A stretch of DNA of 64,000 nucleotides, from contig NZ_LMSA01000002.1 of the NCBI RefSeq assembly GCF_001427985.1, forward strand, positions 977,175 to 1,041,174, written 5' to 3'. Shown here one piece after another: positions 49,979-60,200 of the stretch. Numbering within the stretch: the stretch's first letter is position 1; each line of letters opens with the position of its first letter. The notes under the pieces are model-generated. The model saw nothing but the letters and a program-made list of their open reading frames with translations, searched no databases and was not told where the DNA came from. Origin of the DNA: Knoellia sp. Soil729. Its GTDB lineage: Bacteria > Actinomycetota > Actinomycetes > Actinomycetales > Dermatophilaceae. The position numbers and the translations under genes are program-made.

Positions 49979-51667
49979 TCAGCGTGGCTCAGGGATGAGC
50001 GCCGGGGTTGTCGGCGGCGGGCGACGCAGGGAGCCCGAGCCGCCCGCTTCGAACGCAGAGGCAAAGCGCAGCAGCTCAAGGTCTGCGTAGGCGGCGGCCG
50101 CGAAGGTGAGGCCGACCGGCATGCCGATGTCGGACATGATCCCCATCGGCACCGTGACGGTGGGGATGCCGAGGTGGCGCAGGGCAACGTTGCCGTGGGA
50201 GAAGTGGACGCCGTTGGACCACGCGCGGTCCGCCGCGTCGCGGTCGACGTCGGCGTTGGCGGCACCCACGTCGGCGTTCGCGGGGAACACGATGCCGTCC
50301 AGGTCGCGCTCGACGAGCCAGTCCTCGAAGAGGGTCCTGCGCAAGGACTGCAGTGCGGTGAGCCCGGCTGCAAAGTCCTCCCGTCCACGGGGGTCAGGGA
50401 TGCCTGCGCGAGCGAAGGCCACGGCGTCGGTGAAGCGGTCGGCCTCGTCGTCGAACCGGTCCGGCAGCGTGCCTGGAGGGCGGGGTGCGATGAGCGCCGG
50501 GTCGGCCGACGCGAGGGTCCTGCAGCCGGGGTCGCCGTTGACGCGCAGGAAGTCATCCCAGCCGAAGGGCAGGAAGTGCTCCTGCTCGGCCGAGCGCCAC
50601 GTGTCCGGGAGCTGGTCGAGCACGTGCGGCACCCCGGTGTGCCTGGGCCGTTCGTACTGCTCGATGAGCGGGAAGTCGGTGACGAGGACCTCGGCGCCGA
50701 GGGACTCGAGGCGCTGACGGGCCGCCTCCCAGAGGTCGATCACGGACGAACGGGTGGCGATCGGCGTGCGTGCATCCTGGTTCACGAACATCGCGGGTAC
50801 ACCGAGCCGCTTGCCCTCCAGGGCTCGCGGGTCGAGCAGCTCGGGGTAGGAGCGTGGCCGGTGCTCGCTGGGCCGCGGAAGGTCCACCACGTGCTGGTGG
50901 CGCCAGAAGTCACCTCGGGTCTGCGGGTCGTCCTGCACGAGCACGTCGAGGACTCGGAGCATGTCCGCCATCGAGCGGGTGTGGGGCACCACGACGTCCC
51001 GGGCAGGGTGCAACGGCCAGTTGCCACGGATGGAGATGAGGCCCCACGAGGGGGTGTAGGCACACAGGCCGTTGTTGGATGCCGGGCTGCGACCCGACGA
51101 CACGGTCTCCTCCGCCATGCCGAACATGGCGAGGTTCGCCGCGGTGGCGACGCCGGAGCCGCTGGATGATCCGGACGCGTAGGCGGCAGGCAGGAAGTCC
51201 CTGTTGTACGGGCTCTCGGGCCGTCCGTACAGGCCGCGCTGCATCCCGCCGTCCGCCATCGGCGGCATGGTGGTCTTCCCGATGAGCACGGCGCCGGCCT
51301 CACGCAGCTTCTCGACGCAGAACGCATCCTGTCGGGCGAGCAGGTGCTCGAACGCGGGTGAGCCAGCCGCGACCGTCAGCCCCTCGACGCAGTAGGAGTC
51401 CTTCACCGTGTAGGGCACTCCTTCGAGGGCCCGCGGGACGCCGGCCCGCCAGCGCCGGTCGGACTCAGCTGCCTGGACCATGACGTCCGGGTTGAGCACC
51501 GGGAGAGAGTTCAGCCCGCCGACGCCACGGTCGAAGGCCTCGACGCGGTCCAGGTAGCACTGAGCGAGCTCGACACTCGTGATGACGCCGCTGCGCAGGG
51601 CAGCCAGGACCTCTTGGACGCTGGCGTCGACCAGCTGGAACGCATGCCCGGAGTCGGCCATCCCCAT
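49979..51667 (-). CDS. Amidase (amidase-signature family)
   Basis: This is a 562-residue amide hydrolase. The catalytic Lys is Lys89 in PYTVKDSYCV. The Gly/Ser-rich loop with the cis-Ser is ASGSSSGSGVATAANLA, and the nucleophile region is ETVSSGRSPASNNGLCAYTP, giving a Ser-cisSer-Lys triad. The C-terminal part PTVTVPMGIMSDIGMPVGLTF is typical. There is no GatC or GatB neighbour, so it is a stand-alone amidase and not the GatA subunit. Substrate unknown. Confidence 0.88.
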   Translation of the reverse strand: MGMADSGHAFQLVDASVQEVLAALRSGVITSVELAQCYLDRVEAFDRGVGGLNSLPVLNPDVMVQAAESDRRWRAGVPRALEGVPYTVKDSYCVEGLTVAAGSPAFEHLLARQDAFCVEKLREAGAVLIGKTTMPPMADGGMQRGLYGRPESPYNRDFLPAAYASGSSSGSGVATAANLAMFGMAEETVSSGRSPASNNGLCAYTPSWGLISIRGNWPLHPARDVVVPHTRSMADMLRVLDVLVQDDPQTRGDFWRHQHVVDLPRPSEHRPRSYPELLDPRALEGKRLGVPAMFVNQDARTPIATRSSVIDLWEAARQRLESLGAEVLVTDFPLIEQYERPRHTGVPHVLDQLPDTWRSAEQEHFLPFGWDDFLRVNGDPGCRTLASADPALIAPRPPGTLPDRFDDEADRFTDAVAFARAGIPDPRGREDFAAGLTALQSLRRTLFEDWLVERDLDGIVFPANADVGAANADVDRDAADRAWSNGVHFSHGNVALRHLGIPTVTVPMGIMSDIGMPVGLTFAAAAYADLELLRFASAFEAGGSGSLRRPPPTTPALIPEPR

Positions 51668-51738
51668 CCCGTCGTCGTCACTCAGTCCTGACGAGCCCCA
51701 GCATCGCAGGTCACCTGGCCGCCGATGCTCGCCGTGGG

Positions 51739-53652
51739 TCAGGCCACGGCGCGCAGGAACGCTTCGAGCAGCGGGCCCGCAGTGGCCGCTCCGCCCGTGC
51801 CCTCGTCCACGAAGACCGCGACGGCGAGGTCGCCCTGGATGGCGATCATCCAGGCATGCTCCTTTAGAGCATCGGCGTCGCCGAACTCGGCGGTGCCCGT
51901 CTTGGCCACGACCGGTGCACCGGGCACGTCAAGGAGGAACGTCGCACTGCCCTGCTCGACGACACCACGCATGAGGGTCCGGATCTGCGCAGCCTCAGCA
52001 GCGGTGACGGGCTTCTCGGGAGCCTGGGGTCCGGGTGTCTTGGTGTCGACGACGAGGGTCGGCGCCACGGGCTTACCCGCAGCGATCGACGCGGCGACGG
52101 TGGCCATGCCCAGCGGTGAGGCAAGGACCTTGGCCTGGCCGATCATCGACGCAGCCTCCTCGGTGCCCGGCTTCGGCTCGGGGACCGACCCGAGGAAGGC
52201 AGGCACGCCCAGAGCGGCCTGGGCGGTGAGCCCCAGAGCCGCTGCGGCAGCCGGCAACGCGGCCGGGGCGAGCTCCTCGCCTGCCCGGATGAAGGCGGTG
52301 TTGCACGACTGCGCGAAGGCCGAGCTGAACGGCACCGACCCCAGCGCCGAGGCCGGGAAGCCGTCGACGTTCTTGAACGAGCGCCCGTCGACGGTCACGG
52401 TGGGCGAGCACTCGACCGTGGAGGTCGGCGTCAGACCGGATCGCAGCAGGGCGAGGCCCGACACGGTCTTGAAGGTCGAACCCGGCGCATAGCGGCTCTG
52501 CGTCGCGGTTGAGGTGCCCTTGCCGCCCGGGCCGCTGGCCGCGGCGAGGATGTGCCCCGTCGACGGCTGGACGGCGACGATGGCCGAGGCCGGGTCCACG
52601 TCGGCCAGGACGGTTTCGGCCTTCTCCTGCGTCGCGATGTCGAGAGTGAGGGTGACGGGGGTGCCCGGCATGGCCTCGGTGGTGAAGAGGGTGCGCTCCT
52701 GGGCTCCGCCCTTCGCGACCACGGCATACCCGGGCTCGCCCGCGAGCTGGTCGTTGAACGCGGACTGCACGCCCCCGATGCCGACCGTGTCACCGGCGAG
52801 CACCTTGCCGTCGGACTTCTCCACGATCTCGGCCGTCGCGTCACCGACGACGCCGAGTATCGGGCGGGCGAAGCTCGGCGTGGGAGCGAGCATGCGCTTC
52901 TCCGGCACGAGGAAGACCCCTGGCTCGTCGACGGCGAACGCGGCATCGGCCTGGTCGCTGTCCACCCGGACCGTGATCGCCTCGACGAAGGCGCGCGGAC
53001 CAGCCTTCTGCACCGCGCTGACGAAGGTGTCGATGTCGATGTCCATCGCCGTGGCCAGCGCGCGGGCGGATGACACGGCGACCGCTCCGCTCGCCTTGGT
53101 CTTGTCGATCCCCACCCGATAGACGTCGCGCGGCTCGACGATCGCCTTGCCGCCGGCGCCGAGGATCGGAGCCCGGTCCGGCTGCTGGCGCTTGATGCTC
53201 ATGACCTCGTCGACGACCAGGTCGGGAGCGACGACCGCTGGGTCCCACTCACCCCGCCACCGGTCATCGCCCCGACGGACCTCGAGGGACGTCTCGTAGG
53301 TCCACGGAGTCGGCGACCCCGGCAGGGACCACGAGTGCCTCAGCGTCGCCACGGCGAGGCCGTCCTTGGGCTCCGTCATGGACGCGACGGTGACGTCGTG
53401 CCTGGCCTTGCCCATCCCCTTGACAACGGGCGCCAGGTCGGGGGTCGTGCCGGAGTCGTCGTCCACGATGGAGCCGGGCGCGTACTGGCCCTTCGTGAGC
53501 CCCGTGGCCACGAGCTGGGCGGCGCTGTGTGCGGCCGTGGCCTGACGGTCGGGCCACCACGTCAACCCGGCCCAGACACCGACCGCCAGAAGTGCCGCCA
53601 CGACCACGGCGATCCCGGCCTTGAGTCCCCGCCTCCGCGAACGCACCTGCAC
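51739..53652 (-). CDS. Penicillin-binding protein (class B transpeptidase with NTF2-like MecA-N domain)
   Basis: This is a 637-residue protein with one N-terminal membrane anchor (AGIAVVVAALLAVGVWAGL). An NTF2-like domain (about 40-150) follows, then a dimerisation domain and the penicilloyl serine transpeptidase. Active motifs are SxxK in PGSTFKTVSG near 392, SxN in QSCNTAF near 447, and KTG in VAKTGTAEFG near 582. It crosslinks peptidoglycan outside the membrane. The MecA-N domain is found in resistance-type and actinobacterial class B proteins. The GTG at 53652 directly precedes the anchor. Confidence 0.9.
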   Translation of the reverse strand: MQVRSRRRGLKAGIAVVVAALLAVGVWAGLTWWPDRQATAAHSAAQLVATGLTKGQYAPGSIVDDDSGTTPDLAPVVKGMGKARHDVTVASMTEPKDGLAVATLRHSWSLPGSPTPWTYETSLEVRRGDDRWRGEWDPAVVAPDLVVDEVMSIKRQQPDRAPILGAGGKAIVEPRDVYRVGIDKTKASGAVAVSSARALATAMDIDIDTFVSAVQKAGPRAFVEAITVRVDSDQADAAFAVDEPGVFLVPEKRMLAPTPSFARPILGVVGDATAEIVEKSDGKVLAGDTVGIGGVQSAFNDQLAGEPGYAVVAKGGAQERTLFTTEAMPGTPVTLTLDIATQEKAETVLADVDPASAIVAVQPSTGHILAAASGPGGKGTSTATQSRYAPGSTFKTVSGLALLRSGLTPTSTVECSPTVTVDGRSFKNVDGFPASALGSVPFSSAFAQSCNTAFIRAGEELAPAALPAAAAALGLTAQAALGVPAFLGSVPEPKPGTEEAASMIGQAKVLASPLGMATVAASIAAGKPVAPTLVVDTKTPGPQAPEKPVTAAEAAQIRTLMRGVVEQGSATFLLDVPGAPVVAKTGTAEFGDADALKEHAWMIAIQGDLAVAVFVDEGTGGAATAGPLLEAFLRAVA

Positions 53653-53694
53653 ACACCCCTCATCGAAAGACCTCGAGCACCAGCGCCCACTCTG

Positions 53695-54129
53695 TCATCC
53701 TCGTCGCCGAGCCACCTGGCCGACGAAGAGGCAGAAGGGGTGGCCGGCGGGGTCGGCGAGCACATAGAGCGGTTCCTCTGGGTCGTCGGTGCGGTCGAGC
53801 CGGAGCTCGGCACCGAGCCGCAGGGCCGTGTCCTTGTGCCGTTCGAGGGCATCGAGGTCCTCGACCACGTAGTCGATGTGGGCCTGCTGAGGAACCTCGT
53901 CCTGCGGCCACGTCGTGCGCGCCAGCCGCGGGACCTGCTGGAACGCGAGCTGCCGCGTGCCGTCCGGCCGGGTGAGGACCAGCCAGTCGACCGTGTCCGG
54001 GCTGCCGTCCGTCGAGGGCTCGTCACCGGGCCGGTAGACCAGCCCCAGGAGCCGCCGGTAGAACTCGGCCAGCTCGCGGGGTCGCTCGCAGTCCAGAACC
54101 GTCTGCACGTATGCCGGGTGCTCGCCCAT
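53695..54129 (-). CDS. VOC-family protein
   Basis: This 144-residue protein starts YVQTVLDCERPRELAEFYRR, then IDYVVEDLDALERHKDTAL and VLADPAGHPFCLFVG, typical of actinobacterial glyoxalase-like domains. The first His of the metal triad is replaced (QTVLD), so it may bind ligands rather than catalyse. It is upstream of the penicillin-binding protein gene in the same orientation with a 42-bp gap. Confidence 0.82.
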   Translation of the reverse strand: MGEHPAYVQTVLDCERPRELAEFYRRLLGLVYRPGDEPSTDGSPDTVDWLVLTRPDGTRQLAFQQVPRLARTTWPQDEVPQQAHIDYVVEDLDALERHKDTALRLGAELRLDRTDDPEEPLYVLADPAGHPFCLFVGQVARRRG

Positions 54130-54235
54130 CGCTGTCCCCTCGCCGTCTCGTCCGGTCTCGGTGAATGACCGCGGGCCTCAACCTAGCCCGGCAAAGATCA
54201 GTGAGCCCACGGACGACGCACGGACGGCGCCGGTG

Positions 54236-57211
54236 TCACCGTGGGGCGTGCTCATCCAGATCACGCTCGACCACTCCAGCCCTCCGGCCGGCACCGTAGC
54301 CGTCCTGGGAGGCGTCGGTGCCACGCCGTTCCAGGGGTGGCTGGACCTCATGGGTGCGCTCGTCGAGTTCGTGGGCGCGCCGAGCGACAAAGAGGACGAG
54401 CTCGGTGCGGGAGCGCAGCCCCAGCTTGGCGAGGATGTGTGACACATGGCTCTCGATGGTCCGCCGGGAGACGAACAGGATCTCGGCCACCTCGGGGTTC
54501 GACAGTCCCGTCGCCACCTGCCGGGCAACCGTCTCCTCGGTCCGGGTGAGGGCCCCCCACCCGGTGGCCGGCCGGGCGCTGACCCGGTGGCCCTTGACCT
54601 GCACGCCCGCGGAGGCGAGGCGGGACCGGGCCCGGGCCACGTCGTGGTTCGCACCGACCTCGCCGTAGGACCGGAGCGCGTCCTCGGCCATGGCGATGGC
54701 CTCCTCGATGAGTCCGTCGCGCGCGAGGGCGGCCGCGGCGAGCTCCGCGGCGCGGGCGTGCGCCATCCGACGAGGGGTCGCGGCGAAGAGGTCAGCCCCC
54801 TTGCGTACCCGCCGGCTGTCGTGCGCGACGAGCCCGCTGACGACCTGGGCCGTGGCCGCGAGGTGCACGACGTCCGGGTTCCCCTCGGCGACCCCCGAGA
54901 CGACCCGTTCGACCTGCGAGGCCCGCTCGTCCTCGCCGAGCTCCAGCGCGAGCGCGGTGAGCTGGACCGACATCTGGACACAGTCCATGAGGACCTCGCG
55001 CGCGATGCAGCGCTCCCAGCCGCGCCAGAGGACCGCGAAGGCACCGTGACGGTCGCCGATGGCCTGGGCGTGGCCGCTCGCGGGCCCGTGCACCCACGCG
55101 ACTCCTCGCACGATGCCGGTGACGGCGTCGACGTCACCCAGCCGCCGCACCCACGGTTCGGCGGCGTCCGGACCGTCGCGGTGGAGCGCGACCCATGCCC
55201 GGGTCCCGAGCGTCGTGGCCTCCATCTGCAGGTCGAGCCGGCCGCGCAGGGACTCCCGGGCCTCGAGGTCGGCCTCGACGTCGCTGAGGTGACCGGTCAG
55301 CGCCCTCGAGCGGGAGCCGAGGTAGAAGGCCGAGAAGACTCCGGGCAGGTAGCCCAGTCGCTCCGCGAGACGGCGGCCGCGCTCGAACAGCGCCAGGCTC
55401 TCGTCCACCCGGTCGAGGTCGGCGAGGAGGGTGGCGGCGATCTGGTGCGGGAAGGCCTCGATCGCCGCGACCGTCTGCTCGGAGTCCGCCAGCTCGACCG
55501 CCCCGAGCAGCAGCGCCAGCGCCTCGTCGAGATCCCCGCGTGCGCCCGCGACGTGACCGCGCAGGACCAGGGCGAAGATGCGGGCCGAGGTGTTGCCCGA
55601 CGCCTCGGCGGCGGCCTGCGCCTCGTGCGCCCGCGACAGCGCCTCGCGCGGCTCGCCGAGAAGGAGCCGGGGCCAGCCCGCGAAGGCCAGGTGGTCGGCC
55701 CGCTCGAACGGCGTGAGCCGGGTGCCGCCGGCTGCTCGGTCGGCCTCGGCCTGGGCCCCGAGGTAGTCGCCGCCGAAGAGGAGCGCGTGCGACAGGGTGG
55801 CCCGCAGCCCGCTCTCGAGCTCGGCCGGCGTGCCCCCACCCAGGACGGTTCGGGCGAGCTCGGCCGCCTCGGCGGTGCGACCGCCGACCATGATGGTGCG
55901 CGCGATCCCGGCCACGGCCCGGATGTGGGCGTCCTGGGTGGGCGCGGACGCCTCCACGACCCGGCGCCACAGCTCGACGGCGGTATCGGGGGAGGTCGTG
56001 CGCACCCGCTCGGCCAACCGCAGCGTCCAGGGCACGAGTTCGGCAGACCCCGGTGCCCGCAGCAGGTGCTCGGCCACGGACAGCGGTGGCGCACCGACCG
56101 CCTCGAGCCGGGTGGCCATCTCGTGGTGCAGCTCTCCACGGATGGTGGCCGGCACGTCGGCGACGAGCACCTCCTGGATGAGCGCGTGCCGGAAGGTCAG
56201 GGTGGACTCCCCGTCCTCCCCGAGGACCCCTGCCGCCATGACCTCGCTCAGCGCCGGCCGCAGCTCGGTCACGGGCTGTCCGGCGATGAGGCGGAGGTCC
56301 GAGATCGGGAACCGCGCCCCCAGCACGGAGGCGAGGACGAGCAGGTCACGTGCCGCCGGCGACAGGGAGCCGAGGTGGTTCATGATCATCAGGGCGAGCG
56401 ACGGTGTTCTCGTGGGTGCGGACGCCAGGCTCGCCGTCCCGTCCGCGGCCACGCGGAGCGAGCCGTCACGCTGCATCACTCCGAGCAGCTCGATGAGGAA
56501 GAGCGGGTTGCCGCCTGCCACCTCCATCTGTCGCAGCAGCGAACCATCCGCGCGGGCGCGGGTCAGGGCCTCCGTGAGGGCGGTGCAGCTCTCGGGTGTG
56601 AGGGGACCCAGCTCGATGAGGGTGAGGACGTGGCGCGCCTCCGCCTCCGAGAGGAGGTGGGTGAGCTCGGGGCGGACGGGCAGTGGCCGGGCCGAGACCA
56701 CGACGACGAGTGGCTGCTGGCGCATCGTGGCGCACAGGCGCGTGAGCACGGCGAGCGAACCGGGGTCGGCCCACTGGAGGTCCTCGAGCACGAGGGTGAC
56801 GGGTCCGCGGGCGGCCAGGATCTCGATGAGGTCGAGGACCTGCTCACCGGCGGTGACGTCGGCCCGCGCGAAGTCGACCGCGGCCACCTCGCGCAACCGG
56901 TCGGTGATGCCGGCGACCCGCTCGCGGACATCGGCATCACCCGAGGCAAGCGCATCGAGAACCAGCCCATAGGGGCGGCGACGGTCCATGGCTCCTGCCG
57001 TGGCGCGCAGCACCGCTCCGGTCGCTGGGTCCATCCGAGCCAGCGCCGATGCCAGCAGCGTGGTCTTGCCGATCCCTGGTTCGCCGCGCACCACGACGAG
57101 CGACCCGTGCGAGTGAGCGTCGACCGCCAGGGCGCGAGTGAGGACCTCGACCTCGGGCTCGCGACCGACGAAAGGCCGCTCGGGAGCGGCATCCTGCACC
57201 GCAAGAGCCAT
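54236..57211 (-). CDS. LuxR-family large ATP-binding regulator (LAL type)
   Basis: This is a 991-residue transcription regulator. An AAA/STAND ATPase lies at about 15-280, with FVGREPEVEVL and the P-loop GEPGIGKTTLL (43-53); VTLVLEDLQWADPGSLAVL is the Walker B region. A long helical TPR-like middle follows. The LuxR helix-turn-helix is at about 895-950 (LTRTEETVARQVATGLSNPE, ILFVSRRTIESHVSHILAKL). A tail of about 40 residues follows the DNA-binding domain. It is divergent, 59 bp apart, from a cyclase with a similar ATPase-TPR body, which may be co-regulated. The inducer is unknown. Confidence 0.9.
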   Translation of the reverse strand: MALAVQDAAPERPFVGREPEVEVLTRALAVDAHSHGSLVVVRGEPGIGKTTLLASALARMDPATGAVLRATAGAMDRRRPYGLVLDALASGDADVRERVAGITDRLREVAAVDFARADVTAGEQVLDLIEILAARGPVTLVLEDLQWADPGSLAVLTRLCATMRQQPLVVVVSARPLPVRPELTHLLSEAEARHVLTLIELGPLTPESCTALTEALTRARADGSLLRQMEVAGGNPLFLIELLGVMQRDGSLRVAADGTASLASAPTRTPSLALMIMNHLGSLSPAARDLLVLASVLGARFPISDLRLIAGQPVTELRPALSEVMAAGVLGEDGESTLTFRHALIQEVLVADVPATIRGELHHEMATRLEAVGAPPLSVAEHLLRAPGSAELVPWTLRLAERVRTTSPDTAVELWRRVVEASAPTQDAHIRAVAGIARTIMVGGRTAEAAELARTVLGGGTPAELESGLRATLSHALLFGGDYLGAQAEADRAAGGTRLTPFERADHLAFAGWPRLLLGEPREALSRAHEAQAAAEASGNTSARIFALVLRGHVAGARGDLDEALALLLGAVELADSEQTVAAIEAFPHQIAATLLADLDRVDESLALFERGRRLAERLGYLPGVFSAFYLGSRSRALTGHLSDVEADLEARESLRGRLDLQMEATTLGTRAWVALHRDGPDAAEPWVRRLGDVDAVTGIVRGVAWVHGPASGHAQAIGDRHGAFAVLWRGWERCIAREVLMDCVQMSVQLTALALELGEDERASQVERVVSGVAEGNPDVVHLAATAQVVSGLVAHDSRRVRKGADLFAATPRRMAHARAAELAAAALARDGLIEEAIAMAEDALRSYGEVGANHDVARARSRLASAGVQVKGHRVSARPATGWGALTRTEETVARQVATGLSNPEVAEILFVSRRTIESHVSHILAKLGLRSRTELVLFVARRAHELDERTHEVQPPLERRGTDASQDGYGAGRRAGVVERDLDEHAPR

Positions 57212-57270
57212 CGCTACCCTTCACCCGGTCCGGCGAGCCCCGGCGCCGGCCCCAGCTGCAGGAACAGCTG

Positions 57271-60200
57271 ATGCCAGGACCCATGCCCTCGAGCTCCCAA
57301 AGTACCGCCGGGGACACACCCGCCGAGGCCGATTGGGAAGGTCCCGCCGCCTCCCTGCTGCCCTATGCCCCCCGCCTCGCCGGCGAGTGGCTGAGAACGT
57401 CACCGGACGAGCGGCACCGGGCGATCGAGGCCACCGCGATGTTCGCCGACATCTCCGGCTTCACGGCGCTCACCGAGCGGCTCGCCCGGCTCGGTGCCGT
57501 CGGGGCGGAGCAGATGAGCGACACCCTCGACGCCACCTTCGGGAGGCTGCTGACCGTGGCGAGCGCGGACGGTGCGGACCTGCTCAAGTGGGGCGGGGAC
57601 GCCGTGGTCCTCCTCTTCCGCGGTGACGAGCACGCCGCCCGCGCGGCGCGGGCGGCCCATCGCATGCGCGCGAGCCTGCGCGACCTCGTGCGGCGCCACG
57701 CCCTGCCGGTGCGGGTGAACCTGCGGATGTCGATCGGGGTCCACACCGGGGTGTTCGACCTCTTCCTCGTCGGGGATCCCGCCAGCCACCGCGAGCTCCT
57801 GCTCGCCGGGCCGGCGGCCACCGTGCTCGTCGAGATGGAGAAGCTGTCGCAGGCCGGGCAGATCGGTCTCAGCGCGACGACCGTCGCCCTGCTCCCCCGG
57901 TCCAGCCGGGGTGCCGAGCTCGTGGGCGCCTCCACCGCCGGTGCTCGGCTGCTGTCGGGCAGTCCCGTCATCCGCCGGTGGCGGGACAGTGAGTCGCAGT
58001 CCCTCGCGGAAGACGTGACCCCCTGCATCCCCCCGATGATCCGACGGCACCTCGTGCAGGCCCAGGGAGAGTCGGAGCACCGCTCCGTCGCCGTGGCCTT
58101 CGTCGAGTTCTCCGGCACCGACGTGCTGCTGGGCGAGGAAGGGCAGGCCGATGCCGTGGCCGACGCCCTCGACGACGTGGTCCGCAACGTGCAGCAGGCC
58201 TGCCTGGACCACGGCGTGACCTTCTTCGAGTCCGACCTCTCCCACGACGGCGGCAAGATCATGCTGACCGCCGGCGCCCCCACCAGCAGTGGGGAGGACA
58301 GTGAGCGCCTCCTGCGCACCGCGCGCGACATCGTCGACCGGGCCGGGGTGCTGTCGGTGCGCGTCGGGGTGAACCGCGGGTCGGTCTTCGCCGGCGATTT
58401 CGGCCCGAGCTTCCGCCGGACCTACTCGGTCAAGGGCGACGCGGTGAACCTCGCGGCGCGGATCATGGCGCGTGCCGCACCGGGCGAGGTGCTGGCCAGC
58501 GACGAGGTCGTGTCGCGCTCGTACACCCATGTGCGCACGGAGCGACTCGAGCCGTTTCTCGTCAAGGGCAAGTCGCGGCCCGTGCAGGCTCAACGCGTCC
58601 TCGGGCTGGTGGAGGGGCGCTCCGCGGCTCGCGCCGTCACGCCGTTCTTCGGTCGCGAGCTCGAGCTGCTGCTCCTGCGTGCACCGGTCCTGCGCACCCT
58701 GCAACGCACCGGCTCGGTCGTCGACATCTCGGGGGAGCCCGGGATCGGCAAGTCCCGCCTCGTCGCCGAGCTGGCGCCGCTCCCGCCCGAGATCGCGGTC
58801 CTCGTCACCGCGTGCAGCAACTACGACGCCAGCGCCTCGTACTTCGCCTTCCGCACCGTGCTGCGCGACCTGCTCGGGATCAGTGCCACGGACGACGGTG
58901 CCGGCGTGATGCGTCGCCTCACGAGGCGGTTGCAGGACAATGCCGCTCACCTCCTGCCATGGCTGCCACTGCTCGCACCCCTGCTAGGGGTCGAGCTGCC
59001 ACCCTCCCGCGAGACGCAGGACCTCGACGAGCGGTTCCGACGCACCCGACTCGAGGAGGTGGCCCTGGAGCTGCTGGACGTCACGCTGCCCACCGCGACC
59101 CTCCTCGTCTTCGAGGACGCCCACCTCATCGACGAGGCGTCGGCCTCACTGCTGCAACGGCTCCTCGCGCGGGCCCACACCCGGCCGTGGTGCGTCGTCA
59201 TCACCCGCCGCGAATCCGAGCCGGGCGCCACCGCCACCTTCGTGCCCGACCCGGGCCTGCCCCGCGTCATCGAGATCCCGCTCGGCCCCCTGTCCGACGA
59301 GGCCGCCACCGACCTCATCGAGGCGGCCGCCGGCGACGCCCGCCTGGGAGTGCGCGACATCGAGGCCATGGCCGGTCGCGCCGCCGGCAACCCCCTGTTC
59401 CTCAGCTCCCTGGCCAGCGTTGCCCTGCTCGAGGGTGACTCCGGCAACCTGCCCGCGTCCGTCGAGGCGGTGTACGTGCGTGAGCTCGACCGGCTTCCCC
59501 CACGGGCACGCACGCTGCTGCGGTATGCCGCCGTGATCGGGATGCGCTTCGACCCGCACCTCCTCGCGTCGCTCGTCCCCGACGCCGACGGCGCTGTGCA
59601 CACCGACCTCGGCGAGGTGGCCGACTTCGTCGAGACCCTCGAGGACGGCACCGTGCAGTTCCGGCACTCACTGCTGCGCGACGTCGCCTACGACGGGCTG
59701 CCCTTCCGGCTCCGTCGCTCGATGCATGCCCGCGTCGCCCACCTGCTCGAAGGTGGAGACGAGGGCTCGGCCAACCCGGCGTCGCTGAGCCACCACTTCC
59801 ACGCGGCCGGACTCCATGCGCAGACCTGGACACACTCGCTCGTCGCGGGTGAGCAGGCCGCCGCTGCCTACGCCTACAGCGAGGCGGCGGCCTACTTCGG
59901 CCGGGCCCTGGACGCCGCAGGGCACCTGCCGGACGTGTCCCGGGAAGCCCGCACCGCGGCATACGTGCGTCTGGGTGAGGCACGGGACATGGCCGGGCAG
60001 TCCACGGCAGCCATCGCCGCGTTCCGCGACGCGCGCCACCTCCTTCCCGACGACCCCGTCGGCCGGGCCCGGCTCCTGTACCGCGAGGCCCGCATCGGGC
60101 TCCGACTCGGCAGATATCCACAGTCGCTGAGGGTGCTCACCCGCGCGCTGCGCATGCTCGACGGCTCGAAGGGACCGGAGGCGGAGGCGGTGCGCGCGGA

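Noticed and set aside
54446-57271. A 941-codon plus-strand frame opposite the LuxR ATPase
   Set aside because: It mirrors the codon pattern of the LAL gene and has no family motif; a compositional shadow.
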